Assembly (NCBI GenBank): GCA_903904815.1 | Contig: CAIVDU010000054.1 | Coordinates: 56,562 to 120,561 of the forward strand | Reading direction: 5' to 3' | Source of the DNA: an uncultured Armatimonadota bacterium | GTDB lineage: Bacteria; Armatimonadota; Fimbriimonadia; Fimbriimonadales; Fimbriimonadaceae | Length of the DNA: 64,000 bases | In this document: piece by piece, positions 9,202 through 18,109 of the stretch | How the letters are laid out: each line of letters begins with the position of its first letter | How positions within the stretch are numbered: the stretch's first letter is position 1 | The notes under the pieces: model-generated | Told to the model about the DNA's origin: nothing | What the model saw: the letters and a program-made list of their open reading frames with translations, nothing else | The model's database searches: none | Program-made: the position numbers and the translations under genes

Positions 9202-10380
9202 ATGGAAGACGCCGTCATTCTCGCCGGAGCTCGCACGCCCATCGGGGCGTTTCAAGGCTCCCTATCTTCATTTACCGCCCCGCAACTCGGAGCTAAAGCG
9301 ATCGCCTCGGCACTCGAGCGCGCCGGCGTGCCGCCGGAAGAAATCGACGAAGTCATCATGGGCTGCGTGCTCACCGGGGGCATGGGACAGGCCCCGGCGC
9401 GACAGGCGGCGATCTTTGGTGGACTGCCCGATTCCGTCCCGGCCCTAACCATCAACAAAGTATGTGGATCAGGCATGAAAGCTGTGATGCTCGCCGCTCA
9501 AGCGATAAAGCTCGGCGACAGCAAACTTGTGGTCGCAGGTGGCATGGAGTCGATGAGCAATGCTCCGTATGCTCTAGACAAAGCCCGAACCGGATATCGA
9601 ATGGGCAACGGCGTCCTTACCGACCTGATGATCCACGACGGGCTCTGGGACCCATACGGCAATTGTCATATGGGAATGTGCGGCGACGCGACGGCGGCCG
9701 ACCAGAATATCTCCCGCGAGGAACTTGACGCCTTCGCCGCCGAAAGCTATCGACGCGCCATTCAGTCTCAAACTGCAGGTCGGTTCGAGCGAGAGATCGT
9801 CCCCGTCTCCGTCCCCCAACGCAAAGGGGACCTGATCATCGTGCAAAACGATGAGGAGCCAGCCAAGGGAGATCCCGCGAAACTTCCCTCGCTCCGGCCT
9901 GCGTTCAATAAAGATGGCGTCACCACTGCGGGCAATGCCAGTTCGCTGGACGATGGCGCCTGTGCGCTCGTCGTATCGTCGCAGACGGAGGCCGACCGAC
10001 GAGGGGTTCGCCCGCTTGGCCGAATCGTCGCCTTCGCGACCCACGCCCAAAAGCCCGATCAGTTCACCACCGCCCCTGCGTTCGCCATTGATAAATTGCT
10101 ACAGTTGGCACAACTTTCAGTCAGTGATATCGATATCTTCGAAGTCAACGAAGCATTCGCAGTCGTAGCACTGGCTGTGAGCAATCTGGCTAAAATCCCG
10201 ACGGAAAAGCTGAACGTAAATGGAGGAGCGGTTGCTCTCGGTCACCCGATTGGGATGTCCGGCGCCCGACTAATCCTCACTGCGTTGCATGAGTTACGGT
10301 TACGGGGCGCGCGGTACGCTGTCGCGACTCCGTGTATTGGTGGGGGCGAGGCGACCGCAATTTTGCTGGAAGCTTGCTAA
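9202..10380 (+). CDS. atoB: Acetyl-CoA C-acetyltransferase (thiolase)
   Basis: Biosynthetic-type thiolase that condenses or cleaves acetoacetyl-CoA. The 392 residues are standard. The nucleophilic Cys88 is in NKVCGSG, His348 in GGAVALGHPIG, and the second active-site Cys378 in TPCIGGGEA, so the full catalytic set is present. A good Shine-Dalgarno (GAAGGAG) sits 11 bases before the ATG. No other beta-oxidation or polyhydroxybutyrate gene is adjacent, so its pathway (acetoacetyl-CoA for mevalonate or storage polymers, or fatty-acid turnover) is not fixed by context. Confidence 0.95.
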   Translation: MEDAVILAGARTPIGAFQGSLSSFTAPQLGAKAIASALERAGVPPEEIDEVIMGCVLTGGMGQAPARQAAIFGGLPDSVPALTINKVCGSGMKAVMLAAQAIKLGDSKLVVAGGMESMSNAPYALDKARTGYRMGNGVLTDLMIHDGLWDPYGNCHMGMCGDATAADQNISREELDAFAAESYRRAIQSQTAGRFEREIVPVSVPQRKGDLIIVQNDEEPAKGDPAKLPSLRPAFNKDGVTTAGNASSLDDGACALVVSSQTEADRRGVRPLGRIVAFATHAQKPDQFTTAPAFAIDKLLQLAQLSVSDIDIFEVNEAFAVVALAVSNLAKIPTEKLNVNGGAVALGHPIGMSGARLILTALHELRLRGARYAVATPCIGGGEATAILLEAC

Positions 10381-10512
10381 TCACTGGCACTACTGCTGTC
10401 GTGAGAATCGCTTGGCAATGGAACTGATCGGTCAGACGCAAATCCGAACGAGAGATGCAGGTGAGGCCGGTGCGCAATGTTGCCAAGCGAGACTCCAACT
10501 GAGTTGAAATCC

Positions 10513-11967
10513 ATGAAGATTCTAATCGTGTCTGTCGAAGTTGCCCCGTTCGCAAAAGTTGGGGGCCTGGCAGACGTAGCGGGGGCCCTTCCAAAGGCGC
10601 TTCATAAGCTCGGACACGAAGTCCGGGTCGTCATGCCCCTCTACAAGATGATCGAAGATGACCCTCGATGGACGGTGAAACCCGTACTCGACGACGTCAC
10701 CGTCACGATGAATCCTCACTGGTCGAAACAAGCTGTCCTGAAAGAGACCGACCTGGAAGGGGTCCCCGTCATGCTGATCGGCACCGATGAATGGTTCCCG
10801 CTGTCCGTCGACAGCGCGTCGGTCTACCAGCCGGGCGGCATGCAGCATCTATTTTTCAGTCAGGCCATCCTGACGATGTGCGAACAGCTCGGTTGGATTC
10901 CCGATGTGATCCACTGCAACGACTGGCACACCGGCTTCCTTCCCGTCATCCTTCGTGAGAAGGCGTCCGGCGTCTGGGACCAAGTGGCCTCGATCTACAC
11001 GATCCACAACCAGGCGTACCAGGGCGAGTTTGGTCTGGAAGTGCTGGACGCTCTCGAGCTCCCTCACAGCCTCTACAATCCGAATCAGCTTGAGACTTAC
11101 GGTCGGGTCAACTTCTTGAAGTCCGGTTCCGTTTTCAGCGATCGGGTTAACACGGTGAGCCCGACCTACGCGAAGGAGATCCTTACGCCGCGATATGGAT
11201 GTCGCCTGGAAGGCTTGATGCAGCACCTGGCCCACGAAGGAATCCTCAGCGGCATCCTAAACGGGATCGATACTGACGTCTTCAATCCAGAAACGGATCC
11301 CGACCTTCCCGCCCACTTCTCGGCCGCCAACCCGGCCAACAAATCGAAGTGCCGTGAGGGCCTGCTCAAAGAGCTAAAGATGAAGCCGATCGAAGGCGCG
11401 CCGGTGATCGGAATGGTCAGCCGCCTTAGCAGCCAAAAGGGCATGGACATGGTTCTGGAGTCTGCCGAGTCGATGCTTTCGCTCCCGACCCAGTTGGTCG
11501 TCCAAGGTCTGGGTGAGCCTCCGATTGCCGAGGGATTCCGTCTGCTTGAAAAGCGGTTCCCCAAACAGGTTCGCTTTATCCCTCGATTTGACGCTCCGCT
11601 CGCTCAGCGGGTTTATGCGGGCTGCGACGCATTCCTGATGCCCAGCGCCTTCGAGCCCTGTGGGTTGGGTCAGCTTATCGCCATGAGATACGGGACCATC
11701 CCGGTGGTTCGGTCCACCGGCGGACTCGCCGACACTGTGTTCGACGGGCAGAATGGATTCGTCTTCCAGCAACAGGCGCCGATGGAGATGCTTGCAGCGA
11801 TCGAGCGCATGCAGGCCGTGTTCGGCAACCCAACCCGCTGGGCTGAGATGCAGTCGGCTGGCATGAATGCCGATTTCGGCTGGGATCGAAGCGCCCAGAA
11901 GTACGTCGAGCTGTACAAGGATGCTATCAGCGAACGACGCGGCGAATCTAGTCAGAGAACCGCGTAG
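10513..11967 (+). CDS. glgA: Glycogen (starch) synthase
   Basis: GT5 enzyme that elongates alpha-1,4-glucan from ADP- or UDP-glucose. The N-terminal KVGGLADV motif (residues 15-22 from the chosen start) binds the nucleotide sugar, and the C-terminal PSAFEPCGLGQLIAMRYG with RSTGGLADTV is the GT-B donor-site signature. About 484 residues, normal for GlgA. I chose ATG 10513 because family members begin MKILxVSxEVAPFAKVGGL; the upstream ATG at 10477 adds twelve unconserved residues. The 3' end overlaps the convergent queG by 20 bp. Other glycogen genes are not in the window. Confidence 0.95.
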   Translation: MKILIVSVEVAPFAKVGGLADVAGALPKALHKLGHEVRVVMPLYKMIEDDPRWTVKPVLDDVTVTMNPHWSKQAVLKETDLEGVPVMLIGTDEWFPLSVDSASVYQPGGMQHLFFSQAILTMCEQLGWIPDVIHCNDWHTGFLPVILREKASGVWDQVASIYTIHNQAYQGEFGLEVLDALELPHSLYNPNQLETYGRVNFLKSGSVFSDRVNTVSPTYAKEILTPRYGCRLEGLMQHLAHEGILSGILNGIDTDVFNPETDPDLPAHFSAANPANKSKCREGLLKELKMKPIEGAPVIGMVSRLSSQKGMDMVLESAESMLSLPTQLVVQGLGEPPIAEGFRLLEKRFPKQVRFIPRFDAPLAQRVYAGCDAFLMPSAFEPCGLGQLIAMRYGTIPVVRSTGGLADTVFDGQNGFVFQQQAPMEMLAAIERMQAVFGNPTRWAEMQSAGMNADFGWDRSAQKYVELYKDAISERRGESSQRTA

Positions 11968-12913
11968 CGTTCTCGATATTGATTCGGGCGTTACGCCGCA
12001 TCTGTTCGACTCCGACGCGTCGAGCGGCGGAACCGCGGGTCAATTCATCCCATGCGCCTTCACTCAAGTTCGCCAGCTCAATGAGACTGGGCCACGATCT
12101 GACGTTGAAGTCCGGCTCTTGAGTGGGCGTCGCCCGAAGAGGCTGAGTCGCTCGCGGAGTATTGAACGGGCACACGTCTTGGCAAACGTCGCAACCGACG
12201 GTCCAACCATTCATGCGGCGGGCTAAGTCCGACTCAATTGAGTCGGCGTGCTCGATCGTCAGGTAACTGATACAACTTCGGGCGTCAACTTGCCACCGGC
12301 CGTCCAGATTCACGATGGCCCCCGTCGGACAGGCGTCAATACATCGATTACAAGTGCCGCATCCGCCTTCGCTCGGCTCATCAAGCGCCAGTTCAACCGT
12401 CGTCAGCAAGACTCCGAGAAAGAACCAACTCCCCCTTTCGGAGTTGATCAAGAGCGTGTTCTTACCGAACCACCCAAGGCCCGCCAACTGGCCGAAATCT
12501 CGCTCCATAATTGGAGCCGAGTCGACGCAAGCTCTGGATTGGCTCCCGGGAAACTCGAGCGCCATCCATCGACCGAGTTTTGTCAGTTTCGACCGAATGA
12601 CCTTGTGGTAGTCTCGCCCCAGCGCGTACTTGGCGATTCCGGGCCTCTCAGGGCCCTCTGGGCGCGTTTGATTGTAGTTGAGGCCTACGACTACAATTGA
12701 GCTTGCGCCGGGAAGAAGGGACCGGGGATCGCTCTTCATGGGAAGGTGCCGCTCAAGGTAGTCCATCGACCCCGCGAAACCTTTCGAAATCCACGCCTTA
12801 TAGGCGTCCAAATGAGGGGGCGATGTGGGAGCGCAGACGCCGACCAGAGAGAACCCCAATCGCATTGCCTCCGACTTCAAACCAGAAGAATCGAGACGCG
12901 TGTCCGAACTCAT
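11948..12913 (-). CDS. queG: Epoxyqueuosine reductase
   Basis: Cobalamin- and iron-sulfur-dependent enzyme for the last step of queuosine tRNA modification. It carries two [4Fe-4S] ligand sets: CGTCNRCIDACPTGAI, and CDVCQDVCPFN with the CISYLTIEH segment between them, plus the conserved VDSAPIMERDFGQLAGLGWFGKN stretch (split in the family by the cobalamin pocket). Start ATG 12913 lies five bases after the rsmA stop and has GAGG just upstream, so rsmA and queG appear to form one operon. An in-frame ATG at 12946 would overlap rsmA. Its tail overlaps the convergent glgA by 20 bp. Confidence 0.94.
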   Translation of the reverse strand: MSSDTRLDSSGLKSEAMRLGFSLVGVCAPTSPPHLDAYKAWISKGFAGSMDYLERHLPMKSDPRSLLPGASSIVVVGLNYNQTRPEGPERPGIAKYALGRDYHKVIRSKLTKLGRWMALEFPGSQSRACVDSAPIMERDFGQLAGLGWFGKNTLLINSERGSWFFLGVLLTTVELALDEPSEGGCGTCNRCIDACPTGAIVNLDGRWQVDARSCISYLTIEHADSIESDLARRMNGWTVGCDVCQDVCPFNTPRATQPLRATPTQEPDFNVRSWPSLIELANLSEGAWDELTRGSAARRVGVEQMRRNARINIENATRFSD

Positions 12914-12918
12914 GAACC

Positions 12919-13740
12919 TCACACGAGGAAGCTGAGTCGCTTCCAATGGTCGAATGTGATCTCTCCCGGCCGAGACCGTTCAGTGAGATCGATGCTTTCC
13001 AGCCATTCTACGGCCTGGTCGCGATCCACGCCATAACCGGCAACGAGGTTGTTGACCAGTGTCTTCCTCGGTTGGCCAAATCCTTTGCGAATCAGCGGGA
13101 ACACCTTCGCTTCTTGTTCGGGCGTCAGACCGGTTTCCCGGGGAGTGAACACGAGAACCCGAGAATCAACCTTGGGTGGGGGCAGGAAGGCTCCGGCGGG
13201 CGCGTCCGCCAAAAAATCGATGTCGTAGTTTGCCTGAAGGTACACCGAGAGCGAACCTCGATCGGAATTGCCCGGTTTTGCCATCACTCGCTGGGCGACC
13301 TCCTTTTGCATCATCAAGACGGCCTTGCTAAACCCGCGCTTCGATTCGGTGATTCTCGTGAGGAGTGGACCGGTGATGTAGTACGGCAGGTTTGAAACGA
13401 GTCCCCGTGGCTCGGGAAGTTCGGCAAGGATTGCATCGAGATCCGCTTCAAGGGCATCGACCTCTCTCGCTTCCGCTTTTGGCGCGGAGTCTTTCAGGGC
13501 CTCGATCATCCTCGAGTCGAGTTCGAGCGCAATGAGCCGCTGGCTGGTCTCGGAAAGCGGGCTAGTAAGAACTCCCGGCCCGGGACCAATCTCGAGAATC
13601 CCCGGATACTTTTGGAGAGTTTCGACAATGGAAGAAACAACAGACCCCGAGCAGAGAAAATGCTGCCCGAGGCCTTTGGTGGCGGAAAGTCCGTGCTTCC
13701 CAAGGAACTTCTTGAGAACCGACGGTTCGTATAGTTTCAA
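12919..13740 (-). CDS. rsmA: 16S rRNA dimethyladenosine transferase RsmA/KsgA
   Basis: Uses SAM to dimethylate two adjacent adenines in helix 45 of 16S rRNA. Motifs are GLGQHFL near the N-terminus, LEIGPGPGVLT (SAM motif I), LELD for ribose binding and SNLPYYIT (motif IV, catalytic NLPY). I place the start at TTG 13740: its TTGA overlaps the TGA stop of the upstream 3D-domain gene, and it gives a 273-residue protein matching the family. The longer in-frame extension from 13956 is Arg/Cys-rich and lies inside the 3D gene in another frame, so it is unlikely to be translated. Adjacency to a G5/3D protein recalls yabE-ksgA in Bacillus. Confidence 0.94.
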   Translation of the reverse strand: MKLYEPSVLKKFLGKHGLSATKGLGQHFLCSGSVVSSIVETLQKYPGILEIGPGPGVLTSPLSETSQRLIALELDSRMIEALKDSAPKAEAREVDALEADLDAILAELPEPRGLVSNLPYYITGPLLTRITESKRGFSKAVLMMQKEVAQRVMAKPGNSDRGSLSVYLQANYDIDFLADAPAGAFLPPPKVDSRVLVFTPRETGLTPEQEAKVFPLIRKGFGQPRKTLVNNLVAGYGVDRDQAVEWLESIDLTERSRPGEITFDHWKRLSFLV

Positions 13741-14378
13741 CGAGTTCTTAAGATGTGAACCTTGACCATTTGGTAGCCGTAGCCATCGGCAACCTTTTTC
13801 GACGAATAACAAAGATCGATGCGGTTTCCTTTGATCGCTCCACCCGTATCGGCGGCGATCGCAAGTCCGTATCCTTCGACATACAAAATAGTCCCTAGCG
13901 GGATCACCCGGGGATCGACGGCAGCAACTCCAAAGTCCGCGTGCATTCCGGTACAAGTCTTACCGGTGGCGTGGGGACCGATCGTCGCTGGGCTCGGGTC
14001 ATAGGCAGTCGCCTTCATGACCAAAACCTTCGAGCGGGTAAATGAACCTCTGCTCGTGGAGAAGCCGCTCCGATTGATGAGATAAAGGGTCGGCACTGGC
14101 TCGACTCTCTCCTCATCGACCAACTGAGACTTGACGCGATGGCCATTTTCGTAGACCACCTTATACGTTCGTTTAAGAACGCCGTCATGACCCTCTTGGG
14201 CTTTGACCAACTGTCCGGCTCTTACCGAACGGCTGAACTCGTAGCGAATGGCGGTCTTAATCGGGGTCGACTGGACCTCCACCAACTCCTTATTTTCTCG
14301 CTTCCCTGCCGTGCTCGCGATAGACGCGGCGCAGAGAGCAGCGATGAACATACTCACTTTTTGTGAGCAGTTGCGCAT
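13737..14378 (-). CDS. G5- and 3D-domain cell-wall protein (YabE/Rpf-like)
   Basis: 213 residues: a hydrophobic signal-like start (residues ~9-24), a G5-type domain (about 31-95, VQSTPIKTAIRYEFSRSV to VDEERVEPVPTLYLI) and a C-terminal 3D domain (about 118-213). The 3D domain shows its characteristic aspartates in AVDPRVIPLGT, AAADTGGAIKG-type context (IAADTGGAI) and NRIDLCY, the double-psi-barrel active site of lytic-transglycosylase-like enzymes. Likely exported and acting on peptidoglycan. A strong Shine-Dalgarno (GAGGAGGTTCC) precedes the ATG. The stop overlaps the rsmA start. Confidence 0.9.
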   Translation of the reverse strand: MRNCSQKVSMFIAALCAASIASTAGKRENKELVEVQSTPIKTAIRYEFSRSVRAGQLVKAQEGHDGVLKRTYKVVYENGHRVKSQLVDEERVEPVPTLYLINRSGFSTSRGSFTRSKVLVMKATAYDPSPATIGPHATGKTCTGMHADFGVAAVDPRVIPLGTILYVEGYGLAIAADTGGAIKGNRIDLCYSSKKVADGYGYQMVKVHILRTR

Positions 14379-14558
14379 TTGGAACCTCCTCTTGCCTGGC
14401 TGCAGACAAGGGTTTATACCCGAGGAACTGGCAGATATCCGGTCAAACGGGCGCCTCTGCGAGGTCTCAAAAGCACATAGGTGTAGGTTTTAGGTTCAAA
14501 AACTTCACTCTCGCACCCGAGGCAAAATTTATGAAAAAAGAGGCAAAAGGGTTGACAA
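14379..14558 (-). promoter_or_regulatory. Leader and probable promoter of the G5/3D gene
   Basis: Reading the minus strand, a TTGTCA box (14553-14558) is followed 17 bases later by TTCATA (14530-14535), a plausible sigma-70-type promoter. The ~150-nt leader contains a stem CTTGTCTG / CAGGCAAG around CAGC (14391-14410) directly before the Shine-Dalgarno. Leaders of resuscitation and 3D genes often carry riboswitches, but I could not match this one to a known class. Confidence 0.3.
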
Positions 14559-14564
14559 GCTTCA

Positions 14565-15575
14565 TCATTTTCGCCCCCTCCAGTTCAGCATGTTGTCGTA
14601 AAACAGATACTGGTGAGCCCATCCGGCGAGGTGTCCAAACCGCTCTCGGAAGTGCTCCCCGATCATCCGATAGCGTGAATCGGTGAGCGCTTTTCCTTTC
14701 AATTCGGGGAAATAGAGACGGACTGCCGCCTGCAAAAGATGGGTATCGACCGGAACCGCTGACGTGTGATGGAGCGCAAAAAGACTGATGCAGTCGGCCA
14801 GTTTTGGACCAATTCCCTTGATCTCACACAGGTGCGCGTGGGCGTCCGCGTAGGAACAGTGTCTGAGCGATCGGATCCAGTCATCGCCACCCCTCTCTAA
14901 GACCTGCTGGGCCGCTTTCGGAATCGTGTCGGCTCGATAGCCAAACGCCTTTCCACGCAGAACGCCAGGAGCGATTCGCGCAATCACCTCAGAACTCGGA
15001 AAGTGGCGAATCGTCCGACCCAGCGTCTCTCCAATGGGCTCTCCCTGTTCCGACAAGTACCGAACCATCTGAACGATTCGCGGCAAGTTGTTGTTCGGCG
15101 AGCACAGGAACGAATAGAACATCTCCACCGCGTCATTAGGGCGGAGCAACCGCAGCCCGCTCATCGCCGCCACGTAAGGCGTCATCTCAGGCGCGCGCTC
15201 GATGATCTCCGCTTCAACAGAATCCGAGTCCCAATCGAGGCGAAAGAATGAGCGGAAACCTTCGAGAGAACCGTTCGTCAAGACCTGAAGCGTCTGTTGT
15301 TCGCCCCCATATTCGCGCTTGGTCTCGGCGACGTAGGTGAGCGCGTCTCGGTTTCGGTCTCGGTTGATTCCAGTTGCCTGAATCAGTGCCTTGTAACCCA
15401 GCCGGTCGTGCTCCTTGACCGCATCGGGATCGAGGCTTACTCGATACCAGTTCCCGCCATCAACTCCGAACCAGTCTCCTTCCCCCAGCCTCTCCCACCG
15501 AAACACCTGACCGGAAGAGACGCAGAGTTCCAGGTCCAGCCGTCCCGCCGGGTAAGAAAGGGTGAATTCATTCAT
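14565..15575 (-). CDS. 8-oxoguanine DNA glycosylase/AP lyase, OGG1 family
   Basis: Base-excision repair enzyme removing 8-oxoguanine. 336 residues with the OGG1 layout: N-terminal SGQVFRW at 21-27, CSPNNNLPRI at 158-167 (8-oxoG and opposite-cytosine contacts), then the helix-hairpin-helix KGIGPKLADC with catalytic Lys258, and VPVDTH with catalytic Asp277. Presence of both Lys and Asp predicts a bifunctional glycosylase/lyase. OGG1-type enzymes are less common in bacteria than MutM. It is transcribed toward the 3D-protein gene with ~190 bp between them. Confidence 0.93.
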   Translation of the reverse strand: MNEFTLSYPAGRLDLELCVSSGQVFRWERLGEGDWFGVDGGNWYRVSLDPDAVKEHDRLGYKALIQATGINRDRNRDALTYVAETKREYGGEQQTLQVLTNGSLEGFRSFFRLDWDSDSVEAEIIERAPEMTPYVAAMSGLRLLRPNDAVEMFYSFLCSPNNNLPRIVQMVRYLSEQGEPIGETLGRTIRHFPSSEVIARIAPGVLRGKAFGYRADTIPKAAQQVLERGGDDWIRSLRHCSYADAHAHLCEIKGIGPKLADCISLFALHHTSAVPVDTHLLQAAVRLYFPELKGKALTDSRYRMIGEHFRERFGHLAGWAHQYLFYDNMLNWRGRK

Positions 15576-15697
15576 GAAATCGCGTTCAAGGCGTTCTAAG
15601 ACGAGAAGGCGCGCCGGAGGCAGGTTCTAGTTTAGCTTGACTCTTCCCTCCGCTCCTCAAGGCGGCAACCGCGGCCTCCGTGCAATGATGAGTTCGC

Positions 15698-16078
15698 ATG
15701 GCAACGATTGCGCTCATCGCCCACGACGGAAAGAAGGTTGAAATGGTCGAGTTTGCCAAGACTCACCGAGACCGACTCGCCCAATTCGACCTCATCGCCA
15801 CCGGTTCCACCGGGCGTTTCGTCTCAATCGCCACCGGCCTTGAAATCCGTACCCTTCGCCATGGCCCGGGTGGTGGCGACGTCCAGATCGCCGCTGAGGT
15901 CTTGGAAGGACACGTCCATGCCGTGTTCTTTTTCGTCGAACCGATGGAGGCTCATCCCCACGATCCGGATATCCAGACGTTGATGCGGATCTGCAACATC
16001 GAAAACGTCCCTCTTGCCACAAACCCCGCCACCGCGGACCTCGTAATCAAGGGGTTCGGTCAGCCGCCCAGCGAGTGA
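15698..16078 (+). CDS. mgsA: Methylglyoxal synthase
   Basis: Converts dihydroxyacetone phosphate to methylglyoxal and phosphate, a glycolytic overflow bypass. At 126 residues it is slightly short but complete. Motifs are HDGKK at 9-13, TGSTGR at 35-40 (phosphate site), GPGGGDVQI at 56-64 with catalytic Asp61, PHDPDI with His88 and Asp91, and NVPLATN near the C-terminus. GH44 starts 14 bp downstream, so the two may share a transcript, though their functions are not obviously linked. Confidence 0.95.
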   Translation: MATIALIAHDGKKVEMVEFAKTHRDRLAQFDLIATGSTGRFVSIATGLEIRTLRHGPGGGDVQIAAEVLEGHVHAVFFFVEPMEAHPHDPDIQTLMRICNIENVPLATNPATADLVIKGFGQPPSE

Positions 16079-16092
16079 ACTAGAATACGTGT

Positions 16093-17640
16093 ATGCGCAT
16101 CGTTGCCATACCGCTAGTTCTCGCTTTTGGGCTAGGCTGCTCGAACTCTCCGGCCGACATCAAGATCAATCTGACCGTAGATCTTCAGAAGCCGATCGGG
16201 AAGATTTCCCCCTACATCTACGGAACCTGTGGTCCCGACTGGCAAGGCAGGACAAAGAATCTGACCCTGTTCCGAATGGGTGGAAACCGCACCACCGCCT
16301 ACAATTGGGAGACGAACGCCAGCAACGCGGGAAGCGACTGGCATTTTCAGAACGACGGAATGTTCAAGGGGAAGGCTCCCGGCGAAGCGATGCTCCATCC
16401 GATCCAGGACGCGTTCGCCGCGAATGCGGCGGTCGTGATGACCGTGCCCTGCGCGGGCTACGTTTCTGCCGATGAAAAGGGCGATGGTGACGTCCGCAAA
16501 ACCCCGAACTGGCTAAGCACTCGCTTCAATCTTTCTCTGCCGAAGAAGAACGCGCCCTTCTCACTGCAGCCGGATCTCAACGACGGCAAAGTTTACGAGG
16601 ACGAGTTCGTCAACTTCCTCGAAAGCAGCGTTGGAAAGTCGCATCCCCCGCTCTGGTTTGCCCTCGACAACGAACCCGACCTCTGGTCCGAAACCCATAA
16701 GGAGATTTGGCTTCAAAAGCCCACTTACGCCCAGTTCTCCCGCATTTCGCAAGACTATGCTCAGGCGATCAAAGCGGTCGCTCCCGATACCAAAATCTTC
16801 GGACCGGTGAGCTACGGTTGGGGTGGTTTCCAGAATTTTCAGGGCGCCCCCGACGCCAACGGCCGCAACTTTCTAGAGTTCTATCTGAGTGAGTTCGCGA
16901 AGCTCCAAGAGAAGACGGGCAAACGATTTCTGGACGTGCTCGACCTGCATTGGTATCCCGAAGCCCGTGGCGGTGGAAAGCGCATCACCGAGTCGGGAAC
17001 TGACCCGGCCCTCCTCAATGCCCGGCTCCAAGCGTTCCGTTCGCTCTTCGACAAGTCGTATAAGGAACAGTCCTGGATCGTGGACAGCATTCACGAGTCG
17101 ATCGCCCTGCTACCACGGATCAAGGAGATGATCCAGAAGAACTACCCGGGTACCGAACTCGGATTCACCGAGTGGGACTTTGGCGGCGGCGGGGACATCA
17201 CCGGCGGCGTTGCGAGCGCCGACGTACTGGGCACGTTTGGAAAATACGGCGTCTTTCAAGCCAGTCACTGGGACAGCAGCAACGATTCCTACACCTACGC
17301 CGGCTTCGCGATGTACAGAAATTTCGATGGCCAAGGCGGCCACTTCGGCGACACCGCCCTCGCGACAACCGACGACGCCCCCGACACCGTCTCGGTCTAC
17401 GGAAGCAACGACTCAACCCAAAAAGGAGTGACCACCGTGGTGGTGGTGAACCACACACTCTCTCCCCAGCGGGTGAAACTCGCCCTCTCCGGTGAATCTT
17501 CTTTCCGAAGCGTCGAAGCCTTCCAACTCGACAACACCGCCCCCAAACCCCACCCAATCACCGCCCCGGTGTATCACGAAAGTGGAATGCTACTTTCCCT
17601 GCCTGGGCCTAGCGTTATCACGCTGCGCTTCACACGGTAG
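16093..17640 (+). CDS. Glycoside hydrolase family 44 lipoprotein (endoglucanase/xyloglucanase-like)
   Basis: 515 residues. The N-terminus is a lipoprotein signal with Cys16 in FGLGCSN, so the enzyme is probably membrane-anchored outside the cytoplasm. The GH44 signature RMGGNRTTAYNWE is at 61-73; the predicted acid/base Glu194 lies in LDNEPDLW and the nucleophile Glu360 in FTEWDFGGG. A C-terminal beta-sandwich of ~120 residues (TTVVVVNHTLSPQRVKLAL) is also family-typical. GH44 enzymes cut beta-1,4-glucans and xyloglucan. With the CE7 esterase and sugar-acid genes elsewhere in the window it fits a plant-polysaccharide diet. Confidence 0.92.
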   Translation: MRIVAIPLVLAFGLGCSNSPADIKINLTVDLQKPIGKISPYIYGTCGPDWQGRTKNLTLFRMGGNRTTAYNWETNASNAGSDWHFQNDGMFKGKAPGEAMLHPIQDAFAANAAVVMTVPCAGYVSADEKGDGDVRKTPNWLSTRFNLSLPKKNAPFSLQPDLNDGKVYEDEFVNFLESSVGKSHPPLWFALDNEPDLWSETHKEIWLQKPTYAQFSRISQDYAQAIKAVAPDTKIFGPVSYGWGGFQNFQGAPDANGRNFLEFYLSEFAKLQEKTGKRFLDVLDLHWYPEARGGGKRITESGTDPALLNARLQAFRSLFDKSYKEQSWIVDSIHESIALLPRIKEMIQKNYPGTELGFTEWDFGGGGDITGGVASADVLGTFGKYGVFQASHWDSSNDSYTYAGFAMYRNFDGQGGHFGDTALATTDDAPDTVSVYGSNDSTQKGVTTVVVVNHTLSPQRVKLALSGESSFRSVEAFQLDNTAPKPHPITAPVYHESGMLLSLPGPSVITLRFTR

Positions 17641-18109
17641 CCTCAGGGACTTTGACGGCAGTCCCAACAATCCGAGGCACTTTAAAGGGCCGGCCGCTCG
17701 CCGGCTGAGCAATACTGCACAAAGTACGTCTCCATCATCTGGAAGCCACCACACGGCTGGATACAAGTATTTTCATGACAATCGGAAGTGTCGTTGGCCT
17801 AATATCGCCGGTTTGGCAGACTCCGATCTCTTCTAAAGACTCGACTGGAGAAGCTCAGCTCACGGATAGTCAAATAGCGATCGAATTCGCACTCCGAGCC
17901 CAATTTATAGATCAGGATCAACCTATGCCCAGGTCGAGCGTAGCCCAGAAGCGGTGGGAATCGGTAATGACTTCGCTCGGTGAGAGTCGCTAAGCGCGGG
18001 AAGCAAGGAACAAATCTACACTGCGCCGTTTCCAAGCTATTCGGAGACCAGAACGGCTCTCAAGAAAGTGAGTGCTTGACCTCGCTTCTTTGGCGCAGAG
18101 ATTGCCGAA
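17641..18109. other. Intergenic region with a GC hairpin, no convincing gene
   Basis: About 470 bp between GH44 and the toxin-antitoxin pair. A stem GCCGG / CCGGC lies at 17689-17705 shortly after the GH44 stop but has no T-tract. A 72-codon plus-strand frame at 17775-17993 has no family resemblance and no clear ribosome-binding site. The promoter of the toxin-antitoxin operon should be here. Confidence 0.45.

Noticed and set aside
13741..13956. 72-residue N-terminal extension of RsmA
   Set aside because: Lies within the 3D gene, has atypical Arg/Cys-rich composition and no match to RsmA; the TTG at 13740 is better supported.
14379..14558. c-di-AMP or c-di-GMP riboswitch before the 3D-domain gene
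   Set aside because: The conserved core sequences of those classes are not visible; only a generic hairpin is supported.
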